Of a DNA stretch of 64,000 bases, positions 17,266-26,465 are shown piece after piece. Made by a program: the position numbers and the translations under genes. How positions within the stretch are numbered: the first letter of the stretch is position 1; each line of letters begins with the position of its first letter. Source of the DNA: Allgaiera indica (lineage in GTDB: Bacteria; Pseudomonadota; Alphaproteobacteria; Rhodobacterales; Rhodobacteraceae); contig NZ_FNOB01000001.1 of NCBI RefSeq assembly GCF_900106675.1, positions 292,136-356,135 on the forward strand, written 5' to 3'. Below the pieces are notes generated by a model. The model did no database searches. It saw only the letters and a program-made list of their open reading frames with translations, and was not told the origin of the DNA.

Positions 17266-17286
17266 GCAGCCGGAGGCTGGCGGGGC

Positions 17287-19866
17287 CTAGTTGCCGCTAC
17301 CGTTGGCGGGTATCATCGCCTCCGCGCCATCGCCGGCGGGCTTGAGATCGGCCAGAGCCTTGCGCGCGGCCTGGACGAAGGGGCGCGTGTCGTCGGGCCC
17401 GACCATGGCGACGATCTTCTTGAACTGAGCCTTGGCCTTGTCGTGCTCATCCAGCGCCTTGTAGGTTTCGGCCAGATGATATTGCACGATCGGGCTTTGC
17501 GGCATTCCTTGCGCCGCCAGTTCAAGATAGGTCCGCGCCTCTTGCGGATTGCCGCGCTGATAGGCGATCCAGCCGTAAGTATCGGCGAAAGCCGGCACCT
17601 TGGTCCCCGCCAGACGGCGCGCAATCCGCTGCGCCTCTCCCAGCGATTTCGGGTCGCTCGCACGATGGTCCGACAACATGCTGGCAAGGTTGTTGGCATT
17701 CAGCACGCTGTTGGGGTTCTTGTCATAAAGCTTCTTGTAGATCGCGATCGAGGCGTCGATACGGCCCGCCTTCTCTTCGTCGGCGGCCTTGATGCCCAGA
17801 AGCGCCGACGAATCCGGTACGGCCGCAAGCGCCTGGGTCAACGTCGCATGCGATGCCGCGACCTGCCCCGAGACCCGCTGCAGCTGAATCAACGCGACCC
17901 AGACGCGATCGCGCGCGGGATCTGCAGCAAGAAGCTTGCGATAGCCTTGTTCGGCGTCTTTCACATCCCCGGTCGCCGCCTGCACCGAGGCCAGGACGAA
18001 AAGACGTGCCGGGTCCTCCGGCTTCTCGGCCAGTAGCTTGGCGGCGGCCTCTTTCGCCTGAGCGACCTTGCCCTCTGTCAGGAACGACCGGATCACCGCG
18101 ATCTGGGCGTCCATCCCGCCCTGACCGTCCTTGATAAGCCCTTCCAGATAGGAAACCGCGGCCCCCAGGTTCTGACGTCCGGCCAGGATTGCCGGTGTCA
18201 TGTTCAGCGCGGCCGCCTTGGCCTCGGGCGATCCGATCTCGTTCAGGCGCCGCGTCACGCCCTCGGCGCGCGGCCAATCCTTCGTCTCGATGTAGATCTG
18301 TCCCAAGGGGATCAGCAGCTGCAAGTTGTCGGGCGACAGGCGCAGCGCGTCGATCAGCACGGTCTCGGCCGAGACTTCCTTTCCCTGTTGCGCGAGGAAC
18401 CGCGCGTAGCGCAGCGATTCCTCGGGGGCGCTGTTCGAGGCCTCGACCGCCTGGCCAAGCATGTCGCCCACAAGATCGGGCTTGCCGCTGCGCTCGTAGG
18501 CGCGGGCCATCAGCGTCATCGCCTTGGGATCGTTGGGATTGGCCTCCATTGCCGTGCGCAGAAGCGAGATCGCCTCGTCGGTGTCGCCAGTATCGATCAG
18601 CCAGCCGGCCTTGAGCTTCAGCGCCTCGGTCTGGCCCTTGTCTTGGCTCAACACTTTCTCGACCAGGGCGCGCGCGCCCACGCTGTCGCCCGCCATGTAG
18701 CGCATGTTCGCCAGCGTCACCTCGATGCGGCGGGTCTCGTCCGTGGCGGGCGCAGTCTTGACGATCGCATCCATCAACTTCAGCCCTTGGTCCCGCTCGC
18801 CCTTCTGGAACAGGATCGTCGCCTTCAGCGCGCGAAAGCTTTCCAACGTCAAATCGGTGCCGGCATCGGCCGCATTTCCGTTGGTGTCATCGGCGCTGGC
18901 GGCGGGGGCGGCGGCAGGGGCGGCGGCGGGGGCCGACGGCACGTCGCCCGAGCCGATCACCCGGTCAAGCTCTTTCAGCGCGGCATCATGGCCACGGTAC
19001 TGCAGAATAAAACCGACAAGGGTCATGTCGGCCTTGGCCCGTTGGGCGGGCTTCGCCTCGGCCGCAAGCCTCTTCAGGTAACCCTCGGCCTCGGCGATCT
19101 TGCCTTGCGAGACATACCAGCGCAGCAAGGTTTGCTGCACGGCGTTGTCGCCCGGGAACATGTCGACCATCTTCTTGAGCTGGGCCTCGATCGCCGGCCC
19201 GTCCCGTAGCGCGCTGAGAATCGCTAGCCGCTGCGCATAGAAGGTTCGGTTCTTCGGCGCGATCTTCAGCGCGGCGTCGACCTTTTCCAGCGCGGCATCG
19301 TAGCGTTGCGAACGCATCTCGTCGTTGATGACGATGCGCCAAAGCATCAGATTTCGGGGAAGCTTCTTGATCAGGTCGCGCGCGTCCGTCGCGGCCTTTG
19401 CGCGCGCGGCGTCATCGCGGGCCGACACCGCCTTGGCATAACGTACCCCGACCTCGACGGCCTTCAGCTGCACATCATCCGGCTTGAGCGCAAGGCCGGC
19501 CCGCGCCTGTTCGTCGGCCGTCTTCCAATCGGTCAGCTCGGCGGCCAGCCGCGCCGCCGCGGAGATCGCCGTGATGTTGTTGGGGTCATGTTCGATCAGA
19601 GAGGCATATTGTTGATAAGCCCCCGGAAGGTTGCCCTCGGATTCAAGCATCTCGGCGAAGCCGATCCGGACCTTGTCATCGCCCGGCGCAAGGCGGATCG
19701 CATTGCGGAACTCGACTCCGGCGCGGGAGAAGTCGCCAGACCTAACGTAGTTCTGGGCGCTTTGGAAATACTCTGCCGCCCGTTCTTCATTGGTCTTGCA
19801 CCCCGCAAGCGCCAACATGGCGACCATGAAGACCGGGAGAAGAAAGGCAGCGCGGGAAAAAGTCAT
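17287..19866 (-). CDS. PrsT-like TPR lipoprotein of the exosortase system
   Basis: An 859-residue lipoprotein with lipobox LAGC (Cys23) and tetratricopeptide repeats along its whole length, interrupted by a low-complexity Ala/Pro linker (about residues 303-330). Size, lipobox and repeat layout match the PEP-CTERM system TPR-repeat lipoprotein PrsT. It probably scaffolds the periplasmic polysaccharide or sorting machinery. AGGAA precedes the ATG. It follows the sugar transferase gene by 103 bases in the same direction. Its exact partners are unknown. Confidence 0.83.
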   Translation of the reverse strand: MTFSRAAFLLPVFMVAMLALAGCKTNEERAAEYFQSAQNYVRSGDFSRAGVEFRNAIRLAPGDDKVRIGFAEMLESEGNLPGAYQQYASLIEHDPNNITAISAAARLAAELTDWKTADEQARAGLALKPDDVQLKAVEVGVRYAKAVSARDDAARAKAATDARDLIKKLPRNLMLWRIVINDEMRSQRYDAALEKVDAALKIAPKNRTFYAQRLAILSALRDGPAIEAQLKKMVDMFPGDNAVQQTLLRWYVSQGKIAEAEGYLKRLAAEAKPAQRAKADMTLVGFILQYRGHDAALKELDRVIGSGDVPSAPAAAPAAAPAASADDTNGNAADAGTDLTLESFRALKATILFQKGERDQGLKLMDAIVKTAPATDETRRIEVTLANMRYMAGDSVGARALVEKVLSQDKGQTEALKLKAGWLIDTGDTDEAISLLRTAMEANPNDPKAMTLMARAYERSGKPDLVGDMLGQAVEASNSAPEESLRYARFLAQQGKEVSAETVLIDALRLSPDNLQLLIPLGQIYIETKDWPRAEGVTRRLNEIGSPEAKAAALNMTPAILAGRQNLGAAVSYLEGLIKDGQGGMDAQIAVIRSFLTEGKVAQAKEAAAKLLAEKPEDPARLFVLASVQAATGDVKDAEQGYRKLLAADPARDRVWVALIQLQRVSGQVAASHATLTQALAAVPDSSALLGIKAADEEKAGRIDASIAIYKKLYDKNPNSVLNANNLASMLSDHRASDPKSLGEAQRIARRLAGTKVPAFADTYGWIAYQRGNPQEARTYLELAAQGMPQSPIVQYHLAETYKALDEHDKAKAQFKKIVAMVGPDDTRPFVQAARKALADLKPAGDGAEAMIPANGSGN

Positions 19867-19969
19867 GTGGGATTCCTGAAATCTGGCTCAACTCGAAACG
19901 CCGTCTTAACGGGCAAGGACCCCACGGAGGCGTCTCCGGTGGGGCCAGGTTACTTCCTGCGCCGGTAGG

Positions 19970-20647
19970 CTAACAACCCGTACCGCGCATCACCACGCCC
20001 AGAGTACGCACAATGAGCCTCGTATCTGTCGCCAAAGACAGCTCGGCCTCGTACCGGGCGTCGTATTCCGCGCGTTTTACGAATGCGCTTTCATGGCGGT
20101 CCGATACCTGCCACGGTCCAGTCAACCCGGGACGCAGATTGAAATAGGCGGTGCCGGGATAAAGCGGCGCCTGATTGGGCATGATCGGACGGGGGCCGAC
20201 CAGCGACATGTCACCTCTGAGCACGTTCCAGATCTGGGGCAGTTCGTCGAGCGAACACTTGCGCAGGAAGCGCCCCACGCGGGTGACGCGCGGATCGTTG
20301 CGCAGCTTTTGGCTGTAGGACCATTCGGCCGCCGCCGCGGGACAATTGTCGAGATGTTCCTGCAGCTTGCGGTCGGCATCGGGCACCATCGTGCGCAGCT
20401 TCAGCATGTGGAACACCCGGCCGCCGCGGCCGACCCGACGGTTCCAGTAGAAGGGGCTGTGGCCATCGCGGGCGACGAGAAGCGCCAGAATTGCAAGCAT
20501 CGGTGCCACCAGCGGCAGCGAGATCAGCACGAGAGAAACATCGATCATGCGCTTGACGCCGCCACGATAGAGTCCCGTGCGCCGCGCGCGGTTTCGTCTC
20601 TGTCTGTCCAGAATTGAATAGCTATCATACAAGTCGGGCAAATGCAT
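19970..20647 (-). CDS. undecaprenyl-phosphate sugar transferase (ExoY/WcaJ type)
   Basis: A 225-residue initiating transferase that places the first sugar-phosphate on undecaprenyl phosphate. It has one N-terminal hydrophobic hairpin (SLVLISLPLVAPMLAILALLV) and the diagnostic motifs FHMLKLRTMVPDAD, RVGRFLRKCSLDELPQIWNV, GDMSLVGPRP and RPGLTGPWQVSDR. ATG at 20647 is chosen over a TTG at 20653. It belongs with PrsT in one transcript. In related loci this enzyme starts each repeat unit; the sugar (galactose or glucose) is not evident. Confidence 0.9.
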   Translation of the reverse strand: MHLPDLYDSYSILDRQRRNRARRTGLYRGGVKRMIDVSLVLISLPLVAPMLAILALLVARDGHSPFYWNRRVGRGGRVFHMLKLRTMVPDADRKLQEHLDNCPAAAAEWSYSQKLRNDPRVTRVGRFLRKCSLDELPQIWNVLRGDMSLVGPRPIMPNQAPLYPGTAYFNLRPGLTGPWQVSDRHESAFVKRAEYDARYEAELSLATDTRLIVRTLGVVMRGTGC

Positions 20648-21217
20648 GGTCAAAGTAATCCCTTCAAATAAAACACCGCGCCACAGTCTGGAAAATCAGA
20701 CAGCCACGGCGCCCCAAATCGCAAACCACGAAAAGGCCGCGTCAATAAGAAAAATATTCGGGGCCAGAACCCGGAAATCAGAATTGCATTACATAATCAG
20801 GAACGCTGTACTTCACCCGCAAGCGTTCTACGCCACTCGCACTCACACGGGTACAGGTTAGCGGAACGAGGCGAAAAATCGACAAAAAAATGGTGTCGCT
20901 CCGACCGATCGCCATGTTTTCGCCCCAAAGTTCACGGAACTGTTCCCGATTCGATGTTGTTTCTGCGCGCTCATCCGCTGATTGTCACGATTTGGGCACC
21001 AAACGCGCGACAGGACACCATGGAACCGCCAGAAATTTGCCCGCATCGAGATGGTCGATTCGGTGTTTCCCGCGCCTTGACGAACAGCGCAGCCAAGTGA
21101 GCAATTGCTTTTCTCCGGAGCCTCCCTCAAAAAAGGAGGGCTGAGGCCGCAGCTTGTGCCCGCTCTCGCCAAATGACGGCGGACAAGCCTTTTTTTCGCG
21201 GTCACCAAGGATATTGA
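20648..21217. other. long divergent intergenic region
   Basis: About 570 bases between the sugar transferase and the ExeA-like ATPase, visibly richer in A+T than the genes around it. I see no convincing gene. AAGGA just before 21218 is the ribosome binding site of the ATPase. The region should hold promoters for both directions; no match to a known box is good enough to report. Confidence 0.6.
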
Positions 21218-22183
21218 ATGACTGAGATTGACCCACCATGGGATCCGCGGGACGCCAAGGCAGGCAAGGCGACGACGGCCGAGCCGGTCGCGGCGGACGG
21301 CACGCAACCGAACAGCGACGACCCCGAACTTCGCGGCTTCTATTCCGATTTCTTCGGCTTCAAGGAGCGCCCCTTCACGCTGCTGCCCGACCCCGACATG
21401 CTGATGTGGTCGCCGCAGCACCGGCGGGCCTTTTCGGTGCTGGAATACGGCATCCATTCCCGTTCCCCGGTGACCTTGCTGACCGGGGCGATCGGTTGCG
21501 GCAAGACCACCTTGCTGCGCGAACTGTTGCGTGAAATAGACCCTTCGGCGACGGTCGGGCTGGTGTCGAATGCCCAGGGCGGGCGCGGCGCCCTGCTGCA
21601 ATGGGTGCTCAACGCGCTGAGCCAGAAGTTTGCTTCGAATTCCAGCTATGTCTTCCTGTTCCAGCAATTGCAGGATTTTCTGATCGCGGAATATGCGGTC
21701 GGCCGGCGCGTGACCCTGATCTTCGACGAGGCCCAGAACCTGTCGATGGAAGGGCTGGAAGAACTGCGGATGCTGACCAACATCAACACCGGCAAGGACG
21801 AGGTCGTCCAGCTGGTGCTGGTGGGGCAGCCGGAGCTGGCCGAAACGATCCGGCGGCCGGAACTGGCCCAACTGGCCCAGCGCATCGCCGTCAGCTACCA
21901 TCTGCTGCCGCTTGACGCGGCCATGACGGGGAACTTCATCGTCCACCGCCTGGTCGCCGCCGGCGGCACCGGCGAGGAATTCGACATGGCGGCGCGCAAG
22001 CTGGTCTATGACGTGACCTGCGGCGTGCCGCGCCTGATAAACCAGTTCTGCGACATGGCCCTGCTTTATGCCTGGACCAACGAATCGCCCGTCGTGACGA
22101 CTACGACACTCGAACAAGTGCTGGAAGACAACGTCTTCTTCGCCGCGCAGATCAAAGACCATGCGGAGACCGGCAAGCCATGA
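21218..22183 (+). CDS. ExeA/GspA-like AAA ATPase of the exosortase/EPS system
   Basis: A 321-residue P-loop ATPase. After a hydrophilic N-terminus the domain begins YSDFFGFKERPFTLLPDPDML, typical of ExeA-like proteins linked to exosortase loci (TIGR03015 type). Walker A is GAIGCGKTT (about residues 88-96) and Walker B is LIFDEAQNLS, followed by LVGQPELAE. It probably powers or regulates polysaccharide export assembly. ATGA overlaps the next gene's start, so the two products are coupled and may form one complex. Confidence 0.85.
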   Translation: MTEIDPPWDPRDAKAGKATTAEPVAADGTQPNSDDPELRGFYSDFFGFKERPFTLLPDPDMLMWSPQHRRAFSVLEYGIHSRSPVTLLTGAIGCGKTTLLRELLREIDPSATVGLVSNAQGGRGALLQWVLNALSQKFASNSSYVFLFQQLQDFLIAEYAVGRRVTLIFDEAQNLSMEGLEELRMLTNINTGKDEVVQLVLVGQPELAETIRRPELAQLAQRIAVSYHLLPLDAAMTGNFIVHRLVAAGGTGEEFDMAARKLVYDVTCGVPRLINQFCDMALLYAWTNESPVVTTTTLEQVLEDNVFFAAQIKDHAETGKP

Positions 22184-23751
22184 CCATCGACCTCAAGTAT
22201 TATTTCGCGATCTTCCGGCGTCGCTTCCATTATTTCGCGCTGGCCTTCGTCGCGGTCCTCGCCGTGGCGGGCACGGCGGCGCTCAAGCTGCCGCCGACCT
22301 ATACATCGCAGGCGCGGCTGTTGCTTGAATCCCCGCAGATACCGAACAGCCTGGCGGCGCCGACGGTCAGCACGGCGGCACTGGAACAGCTGCAGATCTT
22401 CGAACAGCGCCTGATGACGCGGCAGAACCTGCTGGAGATCGCGCGGCGCTTCCAGGTCTTCCCCGGCATCGACACGATGTCGCCGGACCGGATCGTGGAT
22501 GCGATGCGCGATTCCACGCAGATCCGCAACAGCACCGGGCGCGACCAGGCGACGACAATGACGATCGCGTTTTCCGCGCGCTCGGCCGCCACCGCCGCCG
22601 CGGTGGTGAACGAATACGTCACGCGGATCCTGAATTTCAGCGCCTCGATGCGCACCAACCAGGCAGAGCAGACGCTGCAATTCTTCAAGCAAGAGGTCGA
22701 ACGTCTGTCGACCTCGCTGAACGCTCAATCCGCCAAGATCCTCTCCTTCCAGAACCAGCATCGCGGCGCCCTGCCCGCCACGCTCGATTTCCGCATGACC
22801 GAGCAGTCCAGCCTGCGCGAGCGGCTGAATTCGGTGCAGCGCCAGGTCGCCGATCTTAGGGACCAAAAGCAGCGTCTGGTCGCGATCTTCAATGCCACTG
22901 GCGGGGTCTCGACCAATAGCACCGGTGCGTCGGTTTCGCCCGAGGCCCAGCATCTGACGGCGTTGCAGGCCCAGCTGGCGCAGGCGCTCGCGGTGCTGTC
23001 GAAATCCAATCCCAAGGTGCTGATGCTGAAAGCCCAGATCGCCCAGTTGGAGAAGACGGTAACCCACCAGCAGGCAGCGGCCGCGGCCGGTGCGGCGACC
23101 ACGGCTGCCGACGCGTCCAACAACGTCAGCACCGCCCAGAAGGCAATGCTGGACATACAGACCGCGCAGATCGACGGACGCATCACGCAGCTGGAAAATC
23201 AAGAACAAGAGCTTGTCAAGACATTGGCAAAGCTTGGAAAATCGATCGACGAGACCGCGGACAACAAGATCGCCCTCGATGCGCTGGAACGCGACTACGA
23301 CAACATCCAGTCGCAATATAACGCCGCCGTCACGCGTCTGTCGCAGGCCTCGACGGGGGAGCGGATCGAAGCGCTGTCGAAGGGCCAGCGGCTGGCGGTG
23401 CTCGATCCCGCGACGGCGCCAGATCAGCCGTCGCGGCCCGACCGCCGCAAGATCATCCTTCTGGGCCTGATTGCCGGGGTTGCGCTTGGTCTTGGGCTGA
23501 TCGTGCTGCGAGAGATGCTTGACACGTCGCTGCGCCGCCCTGCCGATCTGACCAACGCGCTGGGGGTCACTCCGCTTGTGGCGATCCCCTATGTCCGTAC
23601 CCCGGGCGAAACCGTCGGGCGGCGCATGATCACGCTGGGGGCGCTGATGCTGGTGGCCGTCGTGGTTCCGCTCTCGATGTGGGCGATCGATACCTATTAC
23701 ATGCCGCTCGACCTGCTTGCGGCGAAGATTCAGACCAAGCTCGGCGGGTAG
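22180..23751 (+). CDS. Wzz-like polysaccharide co-polymerase (chain-length determinant)
   Basis: A 523-residue inner-membrane protein with an N-terminal membrane segment (about residues 17-35), a long periplasmic coiled-coil-rich region and C-terminal segments near 424-446 and 488-507. YTSQARLLLESPQIP and the end of the Wzz domain (PDRRKIILLGLIAGVALG) match chain-length proteins associated with exosortase systems. It controls polymer length with the Wzy protein and the BY-kinase encoded just downstream. It overlaps the ATPase gene by four bases. Confidence 0.87.
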   Translation: MTIDLKYYFAIFRRRFHYFALAFVAVLAVAGTAALKLPPTYTSQARLLLESPQIPNSLAAPTVSTAALEQLQIFEQRLMTRQNLLEIARRFQVFPGIDTMSPDRIVDAMRDSTQIRNSTGRDQATTMTIAFSARSAATAAAVVNEYVTRILNFSASMRTNQAEQTLQFFKQEVERLSTSLNAQSAKILSFQNQHRGALPATLDFRMTEQSSLRERLNSVQRQVADLRDQKQRLVAIFNATGGVSTNSTGASVSPEAQHLTALQAQLAQALAVLSKSNPKVLMLKAQIAQLEKTVTHQQAAAAAGAATTAADASNNVSTAQKAMLDIQTAQIDGRITQLENQEQELVKTLAKLGKSIDETADNKIALDALERDYDNIQSQYNAAVTRLSQASTGERIEALSKGQRLAVLDPATAPDQPSRPDRRKIILLGLIAGVALGLGLIVLREMLDTSLRRPADLTNALGVTPLVAIPYVRTPGETVGRRMITLGALMLVAVVVPLSMWAIDTYYMPLDLLAAKIQTKLGG

Positions 23752-23803
23752 TGCCGCGTAACGTGTTCTGTGAAGGGGGGGGCGCCCCCGAGGAGTGAGA
23801 GAA

Positions 23804-24655
23804 ATGGAAAGACTCGAGGCCGCGATGGCCAAGGCGCGCGCCGCCCGCAAGGCAACCAAGGACGGGGAGGCGCCAGACCACAGGCCACGCCAGGCGCCAC
23901 AGCCGGACTCTGGGCGCCCGATCAAAGATGTGCGCCCCGAAGCACTATGGACAGCGCTCCACGAAATCCCGATCGGGAATGCGCTGGCAAGGAAGATGCG
24001 CCTGAGCGCGCTGATGGGCTCCGAATTCGCGGCGCCATACGACATCCTGCGAACCCGCGTGTTGCGCCAGATGCGCGCCGAGGGCTGGAAGCGTCTTGCA
24101 GTCACCTCGCCCAACAAAGCTTGCGGCAAGACAACGGTCAGCCTGAACCTGGCGCTTGCGATGGCACGGCAGGCCGACCTGCGCGTGATGCTACTGGATT
24201 TCGACCTGCGCCGGCCCTCGCTGGCGCGGCTCTTGGGTCAGCAGGCGGGGTCGCATGATCTCGCGGCACTACTCGCGGGTACTCGGGATTTTTCCGAGCA
24301 CGCGGTCCGGTTCGGGCCGAATCTGGCGATCGGGCTGAACCGGCGGCCGGTTCCCCATTCGGCCGAGACGTTGCTTGGCTCCTCGACCGCTTCGACGCTG
24401 GACGACATCGAATCCCGGTTCAAGCCCGATGTCATCATCTTCGACACCGCGCCGATGATGGGCAATGACGACAACCTTGCCTTCCTGGGTCAGGTCGATT
24501 GCGCCTTGCTGGTCGCGGCTGCGGACAGCACTTCGGCGCGGCAAGTCGACAGCTCCGAGCGAGACCTGTCGGGCCTGACCAACGTGCTGGGCACGGTGAT
24601 GAACAAGTGCCGCTATCTTGACGAGCACGACGGCTATGGCGGCGAATACTACTGA
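23804..24655 (+). CDS. BY-kinase / CpsD-CapB-like tyrosine autokinase
   Basis: A 283-residue cytoplasmic ATPase. Walker A is SPNKACGKTTVS, Walker A' is VMLLDFDLRRPS and Walker B lies in DVIIFDTAPMM; the C-terminus ends YGGEYY, a short tyrosine cluster that could be the autophosphorylation site. It is the separate kinase partner of the upstream Wzz-like protein. AGGAG at 23791 places the ATG at 23804. A 12-bp GC palindrome (23778-23789) lies just before the ribosome site and might affect expression. N-terminal 40 residues are charged and variable. Confidence 0.87.
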   Translation: MERLEAAMAKARAARKATKDGEAPDHRPRQAPQPDSGRPIKDVRPEALWTALHEIPIGNALARKMRLSALMGSEFAAPYDILRTRVLRQMRAEGWKRLAVTSPNKACGKTTVSLNLALAMARQADLRVMLLDFDLRRPSLARLLGQQAGSHDLAALLAGTRDFSEHAVRFGPNLAIGLNRRPVPHSAETLLGSSTASTLDDIESRFKPDVIIFDTAPMMGNDDNLAFLGQVDCALLVAAADSTSARQVDSSERDLSGLTNVLGTVMNKCRYLDEHDGYGGEYY

Positions 24656-24733
24656 ACCGGGGCGCCGTCCGCAGCATTGGGGCTGGCGCGTCGAATGCCC
24701 CAAGATCAGGCCATAGATACGAGGCAAAGAAAT

Positions 24734-24759
24734 GGGCCGGCCCCGCAAGGGACCGGCCC
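24734..24759 (-). terminator. rho-independent terminator of the VPLPA-CTERM gene
   Basis: A GGGCCGG/CCGGCCC stem lies 25 bases past the stop codon at 24784; on the minus strand it is followed by ATTTCTTTG, a weak T tract. Confidence 0.7.
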
Positions 24760-24783
24760 GCAGTCAGTGCGGAAGGCGAAGGC

Positions 24784-25386
24784 CTACGCCGCCATCTTGC
24801 TCTTGCGGCGCGCAGCGAAGCCGAACACGCCCAGACCAGCCAGCATCAGGAAGCCTGCGGCTGGAACCGGAACAGCGGCGATGGTGAACTGCGTAGACGG
24901 CAGCAGATTAGCCGACAGATGCGAAGGCACCGCGGTGCCGGTCAGCTTGAAGTAGATCGTCTGCACCGGCAGCGTGATTCCCTTGAAGAGCACATCGTTA
25001 AGCGAGCCAAGCATCTGCGTCGGCGCGCCGGTGCTGTCGGTCACATTCAGGCTGCCAAGACGGTTGGAATACCCCGCGTCCGTGTAGCCCGTGAGCGTCA
25101 GGTTGTTGATCGACGCCTGGTTGGTCTTCTGGAACTGCTGAACGGTGAAGTCCACGTTCACCGGATCAGACGTCAAATTGTTGAACCGGCTTGCGTAGAC
25201 GAAGTTGCCGCCACTGATCGACTGGACTTGATAGCCGATCACGGTGCCGTTCGCGAGAACCTGCGAATCGTTGTTGGTGTAGGTGCCGCACCCGCCACCG
25301 GTAGAGGTGCAGGTGGCGGCGAACGCCGCGCCAGCACCAAGCGCCATCGAGGCGCCAAGGGCAATAATTCCTACGAGTTTCTTCAT
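24784..25386 (-). CDS. VPLPA-CTERM (VPVPA variant) surface protein
   Basis: A 200-residue exported protein with a signal peptide ending AFA (about residue 23), a beta-rich middle containing two early cysteines and many Thr/Asn residues, and a C-terminal sorting tail: VPVPAAG, a hydrophobic stretch and ARRKSK. The tail makes it a probable XrtD substrate. It is transcribed alone, facing the BY-kinase gene, and its promoter carries an element shared with the VPLPA-CTERM gene at 40114-40734. The middle domain is not recognised; it is likely a matrix or surface protein. Confidence 0.83.
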   Translation of the reverse strand: MKKLVGIIALGASMALGAGAAFAATCTSTGGGCGTYTNNDSQVLANGTVIGYQVQSISGGNFVYASRFNNLTSDPVNVDFTVQQFQKTNQASINNLTLTGYTDAGYSNRLGSLNVTDSTGAPTQMLGSLNDVLFKGITLPVQTIYFKLTGTAVPSHLSANLLPSTQFTIAAVPVPAAGFLMLAGLGVFGFAARRKSKMAA

Positions 25387-25410
25387 GTTAACTTCCTTTC
25401 AACCATTTCT

Positions 25411-25440
25411 GGCGCCAAAATCGTCACAATATTCGCCGGG
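25411..25440 (-). promoter_or_regulatory. conserved element upstream of VPLPA-CTERM gene (copy 1)
   Basis: On the minus strand, 25433-25416 reads AATATTG, two variable bases, then ACGATTTTG. The same 16 fixed positions occur at 40767-40784 upstream of another VPLPA-CTERM gene, also about 30 bases from the start codon but in the opposite orientation. Shared regulation is inferred. The rest of 25441-25909 shows no gene. Confidence 0.65.
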
Positions 25441-25909
25441 TAGAATTCCAGACCCCTTCAGCACCTGCAATTTCAAGATGATTTCTGTAGGGGCCACCCG
25501 ACCACAGACAGGCTACGCGATGCCTTAATTCTGTCAAAGTTTTTCTGCAATCACGCCTTATTGTTGGATCAACTTCTCGTTACATGCCTCTGGAGGCTGT
25601 ATTTTCGGAGGATGCGAAGCCGCCGTCCGGGCGCGTGCCAGCCGTGGCCGACTTGCAGCGTTAACGAAAAGTTAGGGATTCGGCGCGCATCTTTCCCTTG
25701 ATAGAGGCGCGAAGGCCGGGAAGGTTTGAGTGTACCAGTGCTGACGGCGCATGGGATCGTAGCCAGTCATAGTTTCGCCCGATTCGCGCGACAAGTTAGT
25801 TCAGGAATGCAGGAAGCCCACACACCCAGCGGTGGCATGAACCTGCGCAAGCCAAAGCTGCCTGGAATGGCAGCGTTTCGCGGGAAATCTCCGTGAGCAG
25901 TATGAAGGG

Positions 25910-26152
25910 ATGTGGCCCGAAATGGTTCCTACGATCATCTTTGGAGCACTATTGACCGGAATCATGGGTGGCGTGGCGGCGGCCATGCTTGGCGCCGCCT
26001 GGTGGGTTGTCGTACTTGCCTTCGTGGGTGCGGGCAATCTGGGGACGGGCCTTATCGTGGTTCTTTCGTTCTTGCGCAGCGACGAACGCCCCGGCGGGCC
26101 GCTGGGCCAGCCCACGGCTGCCCCCGCGCTGTCGCGCCAAATCCGATCCTGA
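25910..26152 (+). CDS. small two-segment membrane protein, unknown
   Basis: An 80-residue open frame with two hydrophobic segments (about residues 6-27 and 30-52) separated by a Gly/Ala-rich turn, then a hydrophilic Pro/Arg-rich tail. GAAGGG lies just before the first ATG; the ATG at 25922 has better spacing. Composition is protein-like rather than a shadow, but no family is recognised and coding is not certain. It lies alone between a surface-protein gene and the MBOAT gene. Confidence 0.45.
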   Translation: MWPEMVPTIIFGALLTGIMGGVAAAMLGAAWWVVVLAFVGAGNLGTGLIVVLSFLRSDERPGGPLGQPTAAPALSRQIRS

Positions 26153-26306
26153 GATTCCTTTTCCCGAGGCAAGAGGCTGGCCCAGCCGCTAGCCTCTTGT
26201 CCAAGGTATCGGTGCAATGAAATCCCGGCGGCGCGCAAAAAGCCGCGCCTGGATGCGGGGAGGGCGCGGGCATGCGCCAACTTCCCACCGGATTGCGGGC
26301 GGCCAT

Positions 26307-26341
26307 CCGCCGTTCGGAAACGGCGGTCACCTTCCGGTGAC
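26307..26341. other. two adjacent perfect stem-loops
   Basis: CCGCCGTT/AACGGCGG with a four-base loop (26307-26326) is followed at once by GTCACC/GGTGAC with a TTCC loop (26326-26341). They lie 125 bases before the MBOAT start, in a gene-free stretch (26153-26465). They could end the upstream small gene or form a 5' leader structure. No T tract follows. Confidence 0.5.
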
Positions 26342-26465
26342 GACAGCCTGGGCTCATGCTGAACGACCGATTTGGAACAGTAATGCGGCGGCCGAAGAAT
26401 AGCGCTGTCCAGATTTCCGCAATTTATGTACATTGTCGGATGGGTAGTAGGGCGCTTAAGCGAAA

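Noticed and set aside
23778..23789. 12-bp GC palindrome before the BY-kinase gene
   Set aside because: Too short and without a T tract for a terminator; the genes on both sides appear to be one operon.
25801..26433. 210-codon minus-strand frame
   Set aside because: Arg/Ser/Pro-rich with no pattern; the small plus-strand membrane frame within it is more protein-like.
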